From NCBI GenBank assembly GCA_012861695.1, contig JAAOOA010000632.1, positions 173,501-237,500 of the forward strand: 64,000 bases of DNA, in the 5' to 3' direction. Below the pieces are notes generated by a model. The model was not told the origin of the DNA. It saw only the letters and a program-made list of their open reading frames with translations, and ran no database searches. Position 1 is the first letter of the stretch. Each line of letters begins with the position of its first letter. Position numbers and translations under genes: made by a program. This DNA is from Trematomus loennbergii. Taxonomy: Eukaryota > Chordata > Actinopteri > Perciformes > Nototheniidae. Positions 21,950 through 34,447 of the stretch are shown piece by piece.

Positions 21950-23537
21950 CTCAGTTAGCAAACTCTAATAAAACTCAAATGCCGTGCAAGGCTCAATAAT
22001 GTCCATTTCAGTGTGAGTAACGGTGACTTACTATTGGTCAGCGACGCACAAAACTCACACGCCATGTTGCCACATTTAGGTCGTCTGACGGGCCTCTCTC
22101 TTTTTCTCCTAACTCCAGCTGCGCAGCTCCATGTCCCATCAACAGACAACAAATACTATGCAAGATTTTCAATGTTGGGGAGTAGCGACGCTACCGGCTT
22201 AGCTAACATATTCAGTAGCTTTACGTAGGCTTTCCTACTTTAAAAACAATGTAGCATTCCCTGAAGCAAGCTACTTGTACCACCAAGTAGAGGCTTAGCG
22301 GAGTGTCAGCACCTGATGACAATGGAATCTGACGAGGAAGACGCAACTATTTCTTGCACCGAAATGGGATGGGCACCGGAACCTGGTATTATTGCAGTGA
22401 ACCAACACATTAATAATTATTTCGGTTAACTACGATGCTTTCACACCGCTCACTCTGCTGCTGACACGCACCTCATCTGCCCCAGTTACACACTCTCAAG
22501 ATGGCACTCGTAGCTACCCACATTCAAATGATCTTCAAGTGACCGCTTGCTCCTGTTTACAGACCTGCTGCGATACTGTCCAGTGTGATAGTGATGCCAA
22601 GTGACGACTTTATATAACAAAGCTCTATTCAAACCAATGCTTTAAATGTACAGATGTGATTGTGAAGAAGCGCACACACTCACTCACTAACATACTAGCT
22701 TAACTATTTGTTGTTAAGAAAGGTAGTCTATTTTTCTTCAGAATTGTCTTTATTTCAGTTAAAGTTATAAAAGCAGCTTTCACAGACAAATTAATAAATG
22801 CATCTAAATTAATTTAACAGTCTTTAAAACTCACAATCACAAAGTAATCCCCATGTCCTTTGTTCAGAGCTGGAAGCCATCTTGTTCCAGTGCTTTTGAA
22901 AGAAAACCCTCTCTCCATGTATTGGTTTTTCACCTGCACCTCACATTGCAACAATGATCATAACAGTTAATGAAAAGTACATTTAAGAGTAGTATTGCCC
23001 TTTGACTTCAAGCTGTATACGTGTAAAGACAATTAATGGCTGTATCATCCACAGAATTTGTAATTATAAAAACTATTGTTTGTAGCACTAAATGTAAGTG
23101 TACTTCTTTCTTAACAGGTGCCTATTCAAGATCAATCCAACGGTGCTTTCATTGACTACAAACATCGCTGACTTCGAATGGAGAGAGTAGAAACGCACAC
23201 ACATAGTCATGTTCACACGCACACACACAACTGGTAGATTTCTTTAGTGTTTATAATTGTTATCTTTGGCACAAAGTGTTGGCTATTGTTGAATGTTGAA
23301 ATGTTTCATTGCCGGTCTATTCTGCTTTATTATTATTATTATTTCAAATATTTTATTTATTGTTTTTATTTTTGTGATGTATATTATTATTTTTAAATAT
23401 ATATAAATATATATTATATAAAAATGTATATTAATATATATTATATATAAATGAATATATATATTTGTGTTTTTTCTGCAAAACATCTGACAGTTAAAGT
23501 AAAATGACACGTTTTCTTTGTGTTTTACATTTAAATG
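21950..23537. other. Non-coding arm sequence, with a segment not shared by the right arm
   Basis: 21,950-22,460 and 22,953-23,537 match the right arm (42,215-42,760 and 41,250-41,827). Between them about 22,466-22,952 is replaced in the right arm by a different segment of about 390 bp. 23,330-23,470 is an AT-rich microsatellite (TATATAAAT-type). No gene supported. Confidence 0.5.
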
Positions 23538-23792
23538 GTTTCAGATTTCGTGAAGTTCACTGACGACACAACCGTCATCGGCCAGATCTCCGACGGCGAC
23601 AAGACGTCGTACAGAGAGGAGGTCGAAACCCTGACATCTTGGTGCCAGGATAACAACCTCCATCTCAACGTCAGCAAACCAAGGAGCTGATTGTGGATTA
23701 CAGGAAGCAGCAGGGAGAGGGACACGCCCCCATCGCCATTAATGGGACTACGGTGGAGAGAGTCAGCAGCTTCAGGTTCCTCGGGGTCCAAA
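23538..23792 (+). mobile_element. LINE reverse-transcriptase fragment (left arm)
   Basis: The translation VSDFVKFTDDTTVIGQISDG, then TSWCQDNNLHLNVSK, is the palm of an L2/Rex1-like fish LINE RT (catalytic F-x-DD variant FTDD). It runs into FRFLGVQISEDL, the segment that seeds the adjacent minisatellite. There is a frameshift after LNVSKP. It is dead. Confidence 0.75.
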
Positions 23793-25968
23793 TCTCTGAG
23801 GACCTGACATAGATTCATCACTGAGGACCTGACATGGACTCATCACTGAGGACCTGACATGGACTCATCTCTGAGGACCTGACATAGACTCATCTCTGAG
23901 GACCTGACATGGACTCATCACTGAGGACCTGACATGGACTCATCACTGAAGACCTGACATGGACTCATCTCTGAGGACCTGACATGGACTCATCTCTGAG
24001 GACCTGACATGGACTCATCACTGAGGACCTGACATGGACTCATCACTGAAGACCTGACATGGACTCATCTCTGAGGACCTGACATGGACTCATCTCTGAG
24101 GACCTGACATGGACTCATCTCTGAGGACCTGACATGGACTCATCACTGAAGACCTGACATGGACTCATCTCTGAAGACATGACATGGACTCATCACTGAA
24201 GACATGACATGGACTCATCACTGAGGACCTGACATGGACTCATCTCTGAGGACCTGACATGGACTCATCACTGAAGACCTGACATGGACTCATCTCTGAG
24301 GACCTGACATGGACTCATCTCTGAAGACCTGACATGGACTCATCTCTGAAGACCTGACATAGACTCATCTCTGAGGACCTGACATGGACTCATCTCTGAG
24401 GACCTGACATGGACTCATCACTGAGGACCTGACATGGACTCATCACTGAGGACCTGACATGGACTCATCACTGAGGACCTGACATGGACTCATCTCTGAG
24501 GACCTGACATGGACTCATCCCTGAGGACCTGACATGGACTCATCACTGAGGACCTGACATGGACTCATCACTGAGGACCTGACATGGACTCATCTCTGAG
24601 GACCTGACATAGACTCATCTCTGAGGACCTGACATGGACTCATCACTGAGGACCTGACATGGACTCATCACTGAAGACCTGACATGGACTCATCTCTGAG
24701 GACCTGACATGGACTCATCTCTGAGGACCTGACATGGACTCATCACTGAGGACCTGACATGGACTCATCACTGAAGACCTGACATGGACTCATCTCTGAG
24801 GACCTGACATGGACTCATCTCTGAGGACCTGACATGGACTCATCTCTGAGGACCTGACATGGACTCATCACTGAAGACCTGACATGGACTCATCTCTGAA
24901 GACATGACATGGACTCATCACTGAAGACATGACATGGACTCATCACTGAGGACCTGACATGGACTCATCTCTGAGGACCTGACATGGACTCATCACTGAA
25001 GACCTGACATGGACTCATCTCTGAGGACCTGACATGGACTCATCTCTGAAGACCTGACATGGACTCATCTCTGAAGACCTGACATAGACTCATCTCTGAG
25101 GACCTGACATGGACTCATCTCTGAGGACCTGACATGGACTCATCACTGAGGACCTGACATGGACTCATCACTGAGGACCTGACATGGACTCATCACTGAG
25201 GACCTGACATGGACTCATCTCTGAGGACCTGACATGGACTCATCCCTGAGGACCTGACATGGACTCATCACTGAGGACCTGACATGGACTCATCACTGAG
25301 GACCTGACATGGACTCATCTCTGAGGACCTGACATGGACTCATCACTGAGGACCTGACATGGACTCATCACTGAGGACCTGACTCATCACTGAGGACCTG
25401 ACATGGACTCATCACTGAGGACCTGACATGGACTCATCTCTGAGGACCTGACTCATCACTGAGGACCTGACATGGACTCATCACTGAGGACCTGACATGG
25501 ACTCATCTCTGAGGACCTGACATGGACTCATCTCTGAGGACCTGACATGGACTCATCTCTGAGGACCTGACATGGACTCATCTCTGAGGACCTGACATGG
25601 ACTCATCTCTGAGGACCTGACATGGACTCATCTCTGAGGACCTGACATGGACTCATCTCCGAGGACCTGACATGGACTCATCACTGAGGACCTGACATGG
25701 ACTCATCTCTGAGGACCTGACTCATCACTGAGGACCTGACATGGACTCATCTCCGAGGACCTGACATGGACTCATCTCCGAGGACCTGACATGGACTCAT
25801 CTCCGAGGACCTGACATGGACTCATCACTGAGGACCTGACATGGACTCATCACTGAGGACCTGACATGGACTCATCTCTGAGGACCTGACATGGACTCAT
25901 CACTGAGGACCTGACATGGACTCATCACTGAGGACCTGACATGGACTCATCACTGAGGACCTGACACA
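23793..25968 (+). repeat. 25-bp minisatellite with 725-bp higher-order repeat (left arm)
   Basis: The unit is CTCATCTCTGAGGACCTGAC followed by ATGGA, about 87 copies. It encodes the LINE RT peptide SEDLTWTH and begins where the LINE ORF reads ISEDLT. Rare variants recur exactly 725 bp apart (29 units): CATAGACT at 23,883 and 24,608, CTGAAGACAT at 24,171 and 24,896, and CATCC-CTG at 24,516 and 25,241. The right-arm copy is about 39,818-41,006 (about 47 units). Confidence 0.95.
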
Positions 25969-28141
25969 CGAGAAACACCGGCTGTTGTTATGCCTGCTGT
26001 GACGTCAAGTTACTCCGCTCTCCGCTTGTAATTATGCATATCATCTGAATTTGCCGAAACAAGTTTAATATTCTGAAAGCCAAGACTTTGTTTATTTGAA
26101 ATCAGATGAAAACAAACTGTAACGGACCCTGCCGTGTTATCTATGATTACTATACGCCTTACATTCATACTTTCAGCGGAGGGAGGGGAAGCGGCGCTGA
26201 GGAAGAGCAGAGTGGCGAGTGAGAGCTGTCATCTTCCCTTTACAAGCTTCAAACATGCCTGTAGTTAATGAGATTGAATATAACAATAACAAATAACAAG
26301 ATATACACAGCTAGATCACATTTTTAGATGCGACTTTAGAGTAGAGGGGAATTATTCAAACGGGATGTGTACAGTGTTCCACGGCATCCGCCGCTGCGAA
26401 AATGTGGGGCAGGGCTGTAAAGTGGGGGGGCCAATGGCCCCCTGGCGCCCCTGCTTCCGGCGCCTTGCCTGACCTTTTATCTCTGGGCTTACACACACAG
26501 GTGTTTGTAAACATTCAATGCTGTAATTCAATGCAATCCCTCCCCGTCGAGGCAAGCACTGTAATTATCTCCGGTTAGTCCACCAGCAGATGACAAACAC
26601 CCACCTCTCCGCCTCTTCCAAGGAACGAGGGGACCGTGTGGCAGAATTTCAGTTAGATTTTTTTTCGCCGGTCAAGATGTCCGTTAAAGTTGAAGTCTTC
26701 CGGACAAAATTAGAAAAGTGCCGGTCAAAGGTCTTCTTTGTTATTTATTGAGCTTTAAAACAAATGAATAACGACTATATAATCATATATAAGAATAAAA
26801 CACAGAGGACGGAGATCTCTTTTCCTCCCCCTCTTCTGACAGCCCAGCAGCTGATCTCAAAGCACGCTCCCCTCTCCTGCAGGGGGCGTGGTCAGCTGCA
26901 GCTCACAGAATCAGCCCCTGCAAAAACAGGGCTGGAAAGAGCAAATACAGCGAAATGAGGCATGGCTAAAATGCAGGATCTGTTTGGTATTATGAAAAAA
27001 AAACTATATTGATATACTTTATATAGGTATGGCCCTACAATATATTGTTCAAATATAGCATGATAGGTGTCCTTTAATGGGAAACCCCATGTTTGAGCAC
27101 CCTCTATGAAACGTCAAGCTACCCCACAGTACCCCCAAATAAATCTCTGGCGCCGCCACTGTGGGCTAAGCCCCGAATGTTTCCAGGTCCAGGAAACGCC
27201 CCTGCTCGTTAGCCATGCTACTGATGCTGGACAGTTTTTCAGTGGCTGCACAATAAACGCAACATACAAATGAATGTAAATAAATAGCCAAATAATCGAC
27301 CAATGCTCTCTGTCTAATATGTTCGCTAGCTGTTAGTGTTGTTGCATAGCATAGCTGTTAGTGTTGTTGCATAGCATATGTTTCGTGCAGAAGGCAACGG
27401 AGAGACTATTTTATTTTGAACATCATTATTTACGAATAAAAAACTATTTAAATTGAAGTGTGTATTTTTCTTTCACATTGCCACACGTGGCAACCGTTTT
27501 ACCAACCTTTTACTAACCTTTTACTAACCTTTAACAAACCTTCGCGTGTGGCCGAACAAACAACGGGGTCTAATAGCCAAACACCATTACATTCATCCGT
27601 GTGTACCCGGCATATATATGTATTGTTACATCAAAACTGTCTCTCCTGATTGAAAGTTAAACCCAATACTCACATTCATCCGTTATTAAAGTAAGTTAAA
27701 CCCAATACTCACATTTATCAGTTACTCCTCACGTGCTGCTTTCTCTCTGAGACCGGACCGACATTTTGTTTGTTTACTTGTCACCGGCGCGCATTGCATC
27801 CTGGGATACGGTGGGCTGCGAGGAAGAGGACTCTTCAAATCCGGGAAAAGAAGGCCGCATTCCAACCCGCCCCTCCCCCCTCTCTTCTGTCTGTCCGCAG
27901 AATCAGAAGTCCTTTATTGGTCCCACAGAGGGACATGTAACATGGTTACAGCAACAGTGGAGATAGATGCTGCTCCCAGACCGTAGTGGAGGAATACAGG
28001 GGAGGACTCTCTGCAGTCTTCCCGGACTGAAGCACCAGGCTTCGGCTTCAATAACCCACTCTGAAATGAGGCAGACAGGCAGGCTGTTCCTTGGGAGGCC
28101 GCTGTGTTTCCTCAGGACTTTGTTATACAGCTAACTGGAGA
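25969..28141. mobile_element. Transposon mosaic of the left arm
   Basis: 26,530-27,075 belongs to a repeat family with a second copy at 38,745-39,250 (arm counterpart) and a third at 51,745-52,255. A hAT-like terminus closes at about 27,211 (complement of CAGGGGCGTTTCCTGG). 27,480-27,545 and 27,300-27,375 contain small repeats (CTTTTACTAAC; TAGCTGTTAGTGTTGTTGCA). 27,655-27,740 has two copies of a 39-bp unit that is expanded to eight in the right arm. 27,895-27,935 (AAGTCCTTTATTGGTCCC) looks like a LINE 3' tail. No gene. Confidence 0.6.
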
Positions 28142-28368
28142 CAGACTGATCACGTCTTCTTCTTCTTCTTCTCTTCGTTTTTGGCGGATTGCAAACACTT
28201 AGAAGGTGCATACCGCCACCTACTGTACATGAGTATGAATCATCATATCATACCAATTCTTTAACCTATGATCTAATCAAAATAAATCAAAAATAAATCA
28301 ATAAATCAACAAAAAACATGAAATAAATAAAACAAAAATAATAATCTATGTTCTTTCCTGACCTAATG

Positions 28369-28800
28369 TTAAATTATGTTTCCTACCCCAGTTCCACTCA
28401 AGAATGTAAACAGTGCCTTTCTGGTAGCTCTTACTCCCTCTCCTTCTGTTCCCAGAACACCAACCACACTCCTCTCCCTCTCTGCCTCTAAAACTTCAGC
28501 CTGTAGTTTTCCTCTTTCAGCTTTATAGATGTCACAATGTGATAAGATATGTTCCACATGTTCTTTAACTCCACAGCTCCCACACTTGTCACTGTTACTT
28601 TCCCCCATGACATACAGAGTACCATTCAAAGCTATCGTGATTTCCTCCCTTCTGTTTCTTTCTTTATAAATATTAATTGTGATTGTCTTTTGTACTTTAT
28701 GATACTCTTTGCCTCTCTGGTCTTCCTCCCACCTTTTCTGCCAGATCTCCATCCCTTTCTTCTTAATGACTGCTTTCCCTTCTCCTTCTCCAAGTTGAAC
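28369..28800 (-). pseudogene. LINE C-terminal region with Cys/His motif
   Basis: Continues EIWQKRWEEDQRGKEYHKVQ and then CGSCGVKEHVEHILSHCDIY, the C-x2-C...H-x4-C motif that closes I-like LINE ORF2. It ends LSGTGVGNII with stop. The right-arm counterpart (35,796-36,179) is open and nearly identical. Confidence 0.75.
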
Positions 28801-28805
28801 TGGTG

Positions 28806-28955
28806 AGCACACTCGTTCCCTTTCACCCCCTCGTGAGCACACTCGTTCCCTTTCACCCCCTCATGAGCACACTCGTTCCCTTTCACCCCCTCATGAGCAC
28901 ACTCGTTCCCTTTCACCCCCTCGTGAGCACACTCGTTCCCTTTCACCCCCTCATG
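28806..28955. repeat. 30-bp minisatellite in LINE RNase H (5 copies)
   Basis: The unit is GAGCACACTCGTTCCCTTTC followed by ACCCCCTCGT. On the minus strand each unit is the in-frame decapeptide AHEGVKGNEC. The right arm has 12 copies. Confidence 0.95.
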
Positions 28956-29044
28956 AGCAGGCACCCAGCAGAACTGCAGATCTATGCCGCCTCTGTGCAG
29001 TCTTAACAGGCTGTGGTTCAGTTCTATGAGAATGTCTTCTCTAA

Positions 29045-29212
29045 CAGTTGTTGTTGACTGTATGCTTTGTAGCAGTTGTTGTTGACTGTATGCTTTGTAG
29101 CAGTTGTTGTTGACTGTATGCTTTGTAGCAGTTGTTGTTGACTGTATGCTTTGTAGCAGTTGTTGTTGACTGTATGCTTTGTAGCAGTTGTTGTTGACTG
29201 TATGCTTTGTAG
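29045..29212. repeat. 28-bp minisatellite in LINE RNase H (6 copies)
   Basis: The unit is CAGTTGTTGTTGACTGTATG followed by CTTTGTAG. Its period is not divisible by three, so each unit shifts the frame. Right arm: three copies at about 35,175-35,260. Confidence 0.95.
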
Positions 29213-29858
29213 ACTGGATAATGAATCAGTGCACATCACCACCCTATCTGGTCTGACCTCTTCAACCCACTGTAATCCTGTTATTACAGCCAGCATTTCT
29301 GCTGTGTACACGATAGTTGATCAGACGCTCTTTTTGAGATAGATATTTTAAAGTCTGGGATGTATATACCAACTCCAACACACTCTTCCTTGTTCTTAGA
29401 ACCATCTTGTACATGTGTAGGTAATTGTAATACTTTTCATTCAGATACATACTTGTTTTAATTCCCACTTCATTTACTTGCCACTCTTTTTTCCTTTCTA
29501 TGAAACTCATATCTATGTTAGCTTCTGGGGAAAGCCATGGAGGAACACGGCTAAATGGGGTTGCTTTAGCAAACGTGATATTCTCCACTCCACATGCCCT
29601 CGTTCTCTCCTTACTCGTCCAGCCAAACCCACGTCCCTGGAACTTTGCATATTCCCAGCAATCCTGTAATATTCTGTTTGTGATATTTTCTCTCCACTTC
29701 CTTGTAGCCTGACCCAGTATGACAGAGCAAGTGTCTCTCTTCTGATCTCCAGAGGCGTCTCTCTTCTGATCTCTCTTCTGATCTCCAGAGGCGTCTCTCT
29801 TCTGATCTCCAGAGGCGTCTCTCCTGCTTCTATCAGAACTGCATTGATAGGGATGACT

Positions 29859-30931
29859 TTATCGCTCCATACACAGCCGCAATGCTTTATATTGTATTCT
29901 ATCCATTTTTAAAAGCGATGTTTTTGCTGCTGCTCCATACACTATACAACCATAATCTATTGTGGACCTCATAATTGATCTGTAAATGTTTATTATGCTT
30001 GTTTGTCTGCGCCCCAGTTGCATCCAGCTACAGCTCGCAATACATTTAATACTTTTTTGCATTTTGTTTCCACTTGTTTAATATGCATTTTCCATGTATA
30101 TTTGCTATCAAACCACAGTCCTAGGTATTTGAACTCATTCACCTTTGTCATTGGACGATCATATAGAGTTAGCTGTTGGCCATCAATCTTGCGTTTGTTT
30201 GTGAATACCATGTAGCATGACTTGCTTTCTGACATTTTGAATCCCCAGTTATATGACCACCTCTCCACTTGTTTAATCGCTCTATATTCTCCATTACGTA
30301 TGGGGCATTCTTCCCCTCATCCAAATAGCCCCATCATCTGCGTATAGAGCCGATTGGATGCATGTGTCTAAACATGTAAATATATCATTAATCATGATGT
30401 TAAACAATATTGGACTGACTGCACTCCCTTGGGGGATACCATTTTCTATTTCTAAATAATTGGAAATATCTGCTCCAACCTTTACTCTAAATGTCCTGTC
30501 TGTTAAAAAGGCCCTTACCCAATTGTACATTCTCCCTCCAATACCCATTCTACTCAATTTGATCAGTAACCCATCCCTCCACATACAGTCATACGCCTTT
30601 TCAATGTCAAAGTACACTATTGCCATTATCTCTTTCATTTTCAATGTTTTTTCCACATCATTACTCACTCTTACTAAAGCATCTACCGCCCTTTACGAAA
30701 TCCGCTCTGAAAACGACTCAGCAGCCCTTTCTGCTCCAGTACATGTGAGAGCCTACGGACAATGATCTTTTCCATCCATTTACATAGGTGTGATGTAAGA
30801 GCTATTGGTCTGTAGTTACTAGGCTGTATCTTTCCCTGGCTTATTGAATGGTAGCACGACTGCTGTTTTCCACACACTTGGCATATCTCCTTCTCTCCAG
30901 ATTTTATTGAAAGACTCAGCACCATTGTCAA
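29859..30931 (-). pseudogene. LINE reverse transcriptase domain
   Basis: Motifs in order: QPSNYRPIALTSHLCKWMEK, LSRFQSGFRKGR, VYFDIEKAYDCMWRDGLLIK, ENGIPQGSAVSPILFNIMIN, the catalytic YADD in QSALYADDGAIW, then SYNWGFKMSESKSCYMVFTN and FKYLGLWFD. The full finger/palm set of a LINE RT is present, but it is split by frameshifts near 30,680 and 30,290. Confidence 0.85.
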
Positions 30932-31640
30932 GTTTCCATAGGTAACTGTCTAAACATAGCATAATAGCTGGTCTTGTCCTGGGGCTGTATAACCTGTACC
31001 TTGTAAGGCTATTTTGAGTTCTGACATTGTAAATTCCACATCCAGAGCTGACCTATTATCCTGTCTCTTCTCCTTCACGTTTTCATTCTCTGCTAGTAAC
31101 TGCTGTTACTGAATATCACTGAGATGTTCCTTGCTATGTACTGCTGCAAGTGTCCTTCCTAACATGTCTGCCTTCTCTTTATCTGTCACAGCCTCTCCCC
31201 ATCAACCAAAGCTGGATTTTAATGGATTTCCTTTTCCCACTCATCCGCTTAAACATGGACCAGACATCACCTAATGTTACTCCTCTGCCAATGGTAGAAC
31301 ACAATTCTCTCCATGTTCTTTTTTGTGTATTTGATTGTCCTTCGAGCAGCTGCCCTTTTCCTTTGAAACTCTATAACATTATTTTGTGTCACGTTTTTCT
31401 TTAATTCTCTAAATGCATCGTTTGCTCTTTAATAGCCCTGCTGCATTCCTCATTCCACCATGGCCCACTTTCTTCCTACCCTTGGTTGTTGTTTTGGGTA
31501 TACTGTTCTCTGCTGCATTTAGAACAGCGTTATTTGGCTTGTAATGACCTCTCTGCTTCCCTCTGATGTTAGCAGGTGTACCGACTCCTCACACCATATC
31601 CTACATTTCCCCCAATCAGCTTCAGCAAAGCACCACCTGG

Positions 31641-32163
31641 TTATTGCACCTCCTTCCTGCATATATATACATTAGTATTCATTTTAGTAAGCACTGGATA
31701 ATGGTCACTTCCTACTGTGGAGTTATTCAAAACAAACCATTCGCATGTATGAACCAAACAGTTTGACACTAATGTCAGATCCAGGCATGAGACTTTCCCC
31801 CTGTGTACATCTACTGCCATGTCCATCATGAAGGCATACTAGTGTTCTTTCCTCCAGCATTTCTTCCACTATATTTCCGTTACTGTCTGTATGGTTGCTG
31901 CCCCATAGACTGTTGTGTGCATTGAAATCACCACACCAAACTTCCTTCCTATGTTTATTGCCTGCTATTTCTTTAAATATATCAGTGGTTAGATTTTTAC
32001 ATGGGTTGTATAAATTGATTATCCTAATGTTATCTTGTTTCCTAGGGTTGCAGATTTCCACTATAATACACTCTATATCATCAGGAGATTGCACCTCCCT
32101 ATGCCACACCATCTTTGAGAAACGTGGCACACCCTCCACCATTTTGATTATTATCTCTATCAT
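31641..32163 (-). pseudogene. LINE endonuclease domain
   Basis: Residues RIINLYNPCKN, then VWCGDFNAHNSLWGSNHTDS and NIVEEMLEERTLVCLHDG, are the GDFNAH-type core of LINE apurinic endonucleases, which nick the target DNA for priming. The catalytic Asp and Asn of GDFNAH are present. The frame is lost downstream, before the RT. Confidence 0.8.
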
Positions 32164-32720
32164 GCCTTATACAGCTACATCCTGGAATGACAAAGTCTAA
32201 TTGAGGTCGTACCTGGTTTCTTGCACACATATTACCTCAGGGACTACCTCTAGATCATATATGTCTTGAATTCTTGCCATTAGCTATGAGGCTTCTTGCG
32301 TTCCACTGTAGTATGTGCAGCACCATGATTAAGGATCTAACCCTCATCCTGATTTCCCCAGCTCCATGTAGAGTTAGCATTGCATGTATCTGGTCTGCTT
32401 TCATATCTTTCATGGCAAGGAATTTTCCAGCTGCCTCCACAATGGCTTTGATTCTATCACTTTTCTTTTTTAACTGTAATGCAACATTTACAGTATGGCA
32501 TATAAATACCACAAAATGCACCTTTTTTCACTCCTAAAACATCATCATCCTCTTTACTCTTGGTGGCGCTGTGGGGTTGGATTTGAAGATTCAGACTGAT
32601 CACTGCTGCTACTCCCGCTCTTTTCCGGACACACACTACGCTCGCTCACTCTCGCTCTACACATGCACACGCCACGTGCACGCGCCACACCTCCCTCTCT
32701 CTCAAAGGGATAGGCGACCC

Positions 32721-34447
32721 CAGGGGCGTCGCCTGGACCTGAAAACATTCGGGCTTAGCCCACAGTGGCGGCGGCACTACAGTGGCATTTTTCACTGCAA
32801 CACTCCCCACACGCACACACACAGTACACCCGCGACTGTTACAATGAAGGCTCGATAATCAGCTCACGGCATATAGGCAGGGGTAAAGTGGTATTTATGA
32901 GTGGGGGGCTCACCTCCTCTAGGGGGGTCCAGGGGGATGCTCCCCCGGGAAGATTTTTTTTTAAATATTGAAGTTATATGCATCAATCTGGTGCACTTTG
33001 AGAGCAAAATGAAGAGATCTATGGATACCTCTCTCAACACCCATATGAAGCAGAACTGGAAACAGATGTTCTTTTCTTTATGGATATTTTACTAATCACT
33101 CCCCTTTTAAACTCTATTCTTGTTTTACTGCCATATAGTATTTCATAACTGTTTTTCTTTTATTCTCTTTTTTTTAATAACTATAATGATCATATGAAGG
33201 TGTGCCGCGGAAATAATCTTTTGAATAATTTGTGACCAAACCGTTTGAGACCCACTGAGATAACTTAGACTAAAGTTAACTATCTAAACACTCAGAGAGT
33301 CCTTTAGCTCACCTGAGTCTCTCAGTCTGAGAGGAGAGGACTCTCCTCCAGCTTCTTGTGGAACAAACAGCTCCTTTATGTCCGTCAGTGCAGCTAGCTA
33401 ACCAGATGCTAACAACACAGTCCATGCTGGCACCGGTCCCTCCCTCCCTCCCCTCTAGGCCCAATCCCAAACCACTCCCTCGACCCTACCCCTCCGTGGC
33501 GGAGTGAACTCCGTCTGTAGCCACACTCGCAGCTCAACGAGGCTCCCTCCTGTCAGATGGAGGGAGTAAATACAGCGGCAAGCTTTGGGACAAACTCCCC
33601 TCTCTCCGGCAGAAACAGGAAATGCCGTAACTGTATGTAACAACGGTTTCAAATCAGCATCTCTTAGACAAAAAATGTAAATTAAGAACTCAAATAAAAC
33701 TCCAAACATCTTTCATTGTGTTACTTTTTTGTAAAGCTCTTTTAGTTTTAAACCTGATGTTTATAGCTTCTTAGTTTTTGCAACAGTCTGTAAATACACA
33801 ACTTTATAATAAAATGCACACATTTACCTTTTTCTAGACTAAACATAGGTATGATCCTAAGTTAAAAAAATATGAGGTTATCATGAGGTTGTTAACATCG
33901 CAATTTATCAGTGGATGTTTGCTGGAACTACTTTTTAACAGCGTGTTTCCTGACGGACACACACAGCGTGACTCCGGTCAGGTAGAGACCGGTCTCAAGT
34001 CAGCACCGATGCAGACTCGCTGTTTGAGGGCTTGATAGCCCACTCCCCCCCTCCACACCTCTCCACACTCGTTGGTTTGGAACAGCACTTAATGTGGCGG
34101 ACCCTCCGCGCGAACGCGCAAACGGAGGGGTAGTGTGTAGGGGTAGGGTGTAGGGCGTGGTTTGGGATTGGGCCCTAAATGCGCTATTGCCACACACACA
34201 CAGAGCCGAGCTTGAATGACACAAGCACACGTTTATTTCCATGCAACTCTCTGATTGGTCTGGTGTCATGCCTCTGTTGCATTCACTGAACACGGGAAAT
34301 TACAGTGCTGCCGTCCTCTCTTGTGTCATGATGAGGTTCACGTAAAGCACGGTTAATGTATTATATTATTGAGGGAGAATTGTCCGGGGCTACAGAAAAA
34401 ACATTCGGGGCTAAAGCCCCGGATGCCCAGGCCAGGCGACGCCACTG
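32721..34447. mobile_element. hAT-like element, 1.73 kb, with nested insertion
   Basis: Ends CAGGGGCGTCGCCTGG and the complement of CAGTGGCGTCGCCTGG. The 8-bp target duplication GGCGACCC lies at 32,713-32,720 and 34,448-34,455. The interior near 32,745 and 34,400 carries ACATTCGGGGCT-type subterminal motifs shared with arm elements near 27,180 and 37,600. No transposase ORF. Confidence 0.75.
33456..34178. mobile_element. Nested inverted-repeat element, 723 bp
   Basis: Long terminal inverted repeats: TAGGCCCAATCCCAAACCAC at the left, and GTGGTTTGGGATTGGGCCCTA at the right apart from one base, with CTACCCCTCCG/CGGAGGGGTAG further in. No coding capacity. The superfamily is unassigned. Confidence 0.65.

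Larger units (their letters stand above)
9844..29407 (+). repeat. Left arm of a large imperfect inverted duplication
   Basis: Collinear in reverse complement with 34,978-57,878. Matched landmarks (left/right) are gpatch1 last exon 11,519/55,173, zinc-finger exon 2 15,000/52,503, conserved ORF 16,533/48,126, zinc-finger exon 1 17,301/47,353, second ORF 18,596/45,538, MITE 20,052/44,146, LINE RT scrap 23,538/41,250, and LINE 3' end 28,154/36,388. Long stretches look near-identical by eye. The arms differ by indels, transposons and tandem-repeat length. Exact identity was not computed. Confidence 0.9.
28806..29407 (-). pseudogene. LINE RNase H domain interrupted by two minisatellites
   Basis: Begins DGSKNKEECVGVGIYIPDFK (first catalytic Asp), then YTAEMLAVITGLQWVEE with catalytic Glu and MCTDSLSSLQSIQ with the third acidic residue. 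A 28-bp repeat follows (six copies), and then the C-terminal RNase H motif PAHEGVKGNECA is itself amplified five times as a 30-bp unit. Confidence 0.8.
28154..32591 (-). mobile_element. Full-length I-like LINE retrotransposon (4.4 kb)
   Basis: A 12-bp target duplication, CAGACTGATCAC, flanks both ends (28,142-28,153 and 32,592-32,603). On the minus strand the order is 5' region, apurinic-type endonuclease, reverse transcriptase, RNase H, C-terminal Cys/His motif, then a GAA-rich 3' tail. RNase H after RT places it in the I/Nimb-like group of LINEs. Frames are interrupted, so it is inactive. The right arm holds only its last 1.4 kb. Confidence 0.85.

Noticed and set aside
23793..25968. CRISPR-like regular array
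   Set aside because: Units are directly adjacent with no spacers, and the genome is vertebrate. It is a minisatellite.
28154..32591. Independent host genes encoding endonuclease, RT and RNase H
   Set aside because: Domain order, 12-bp target duplication and GAA-rich tail show one LINE insertion.
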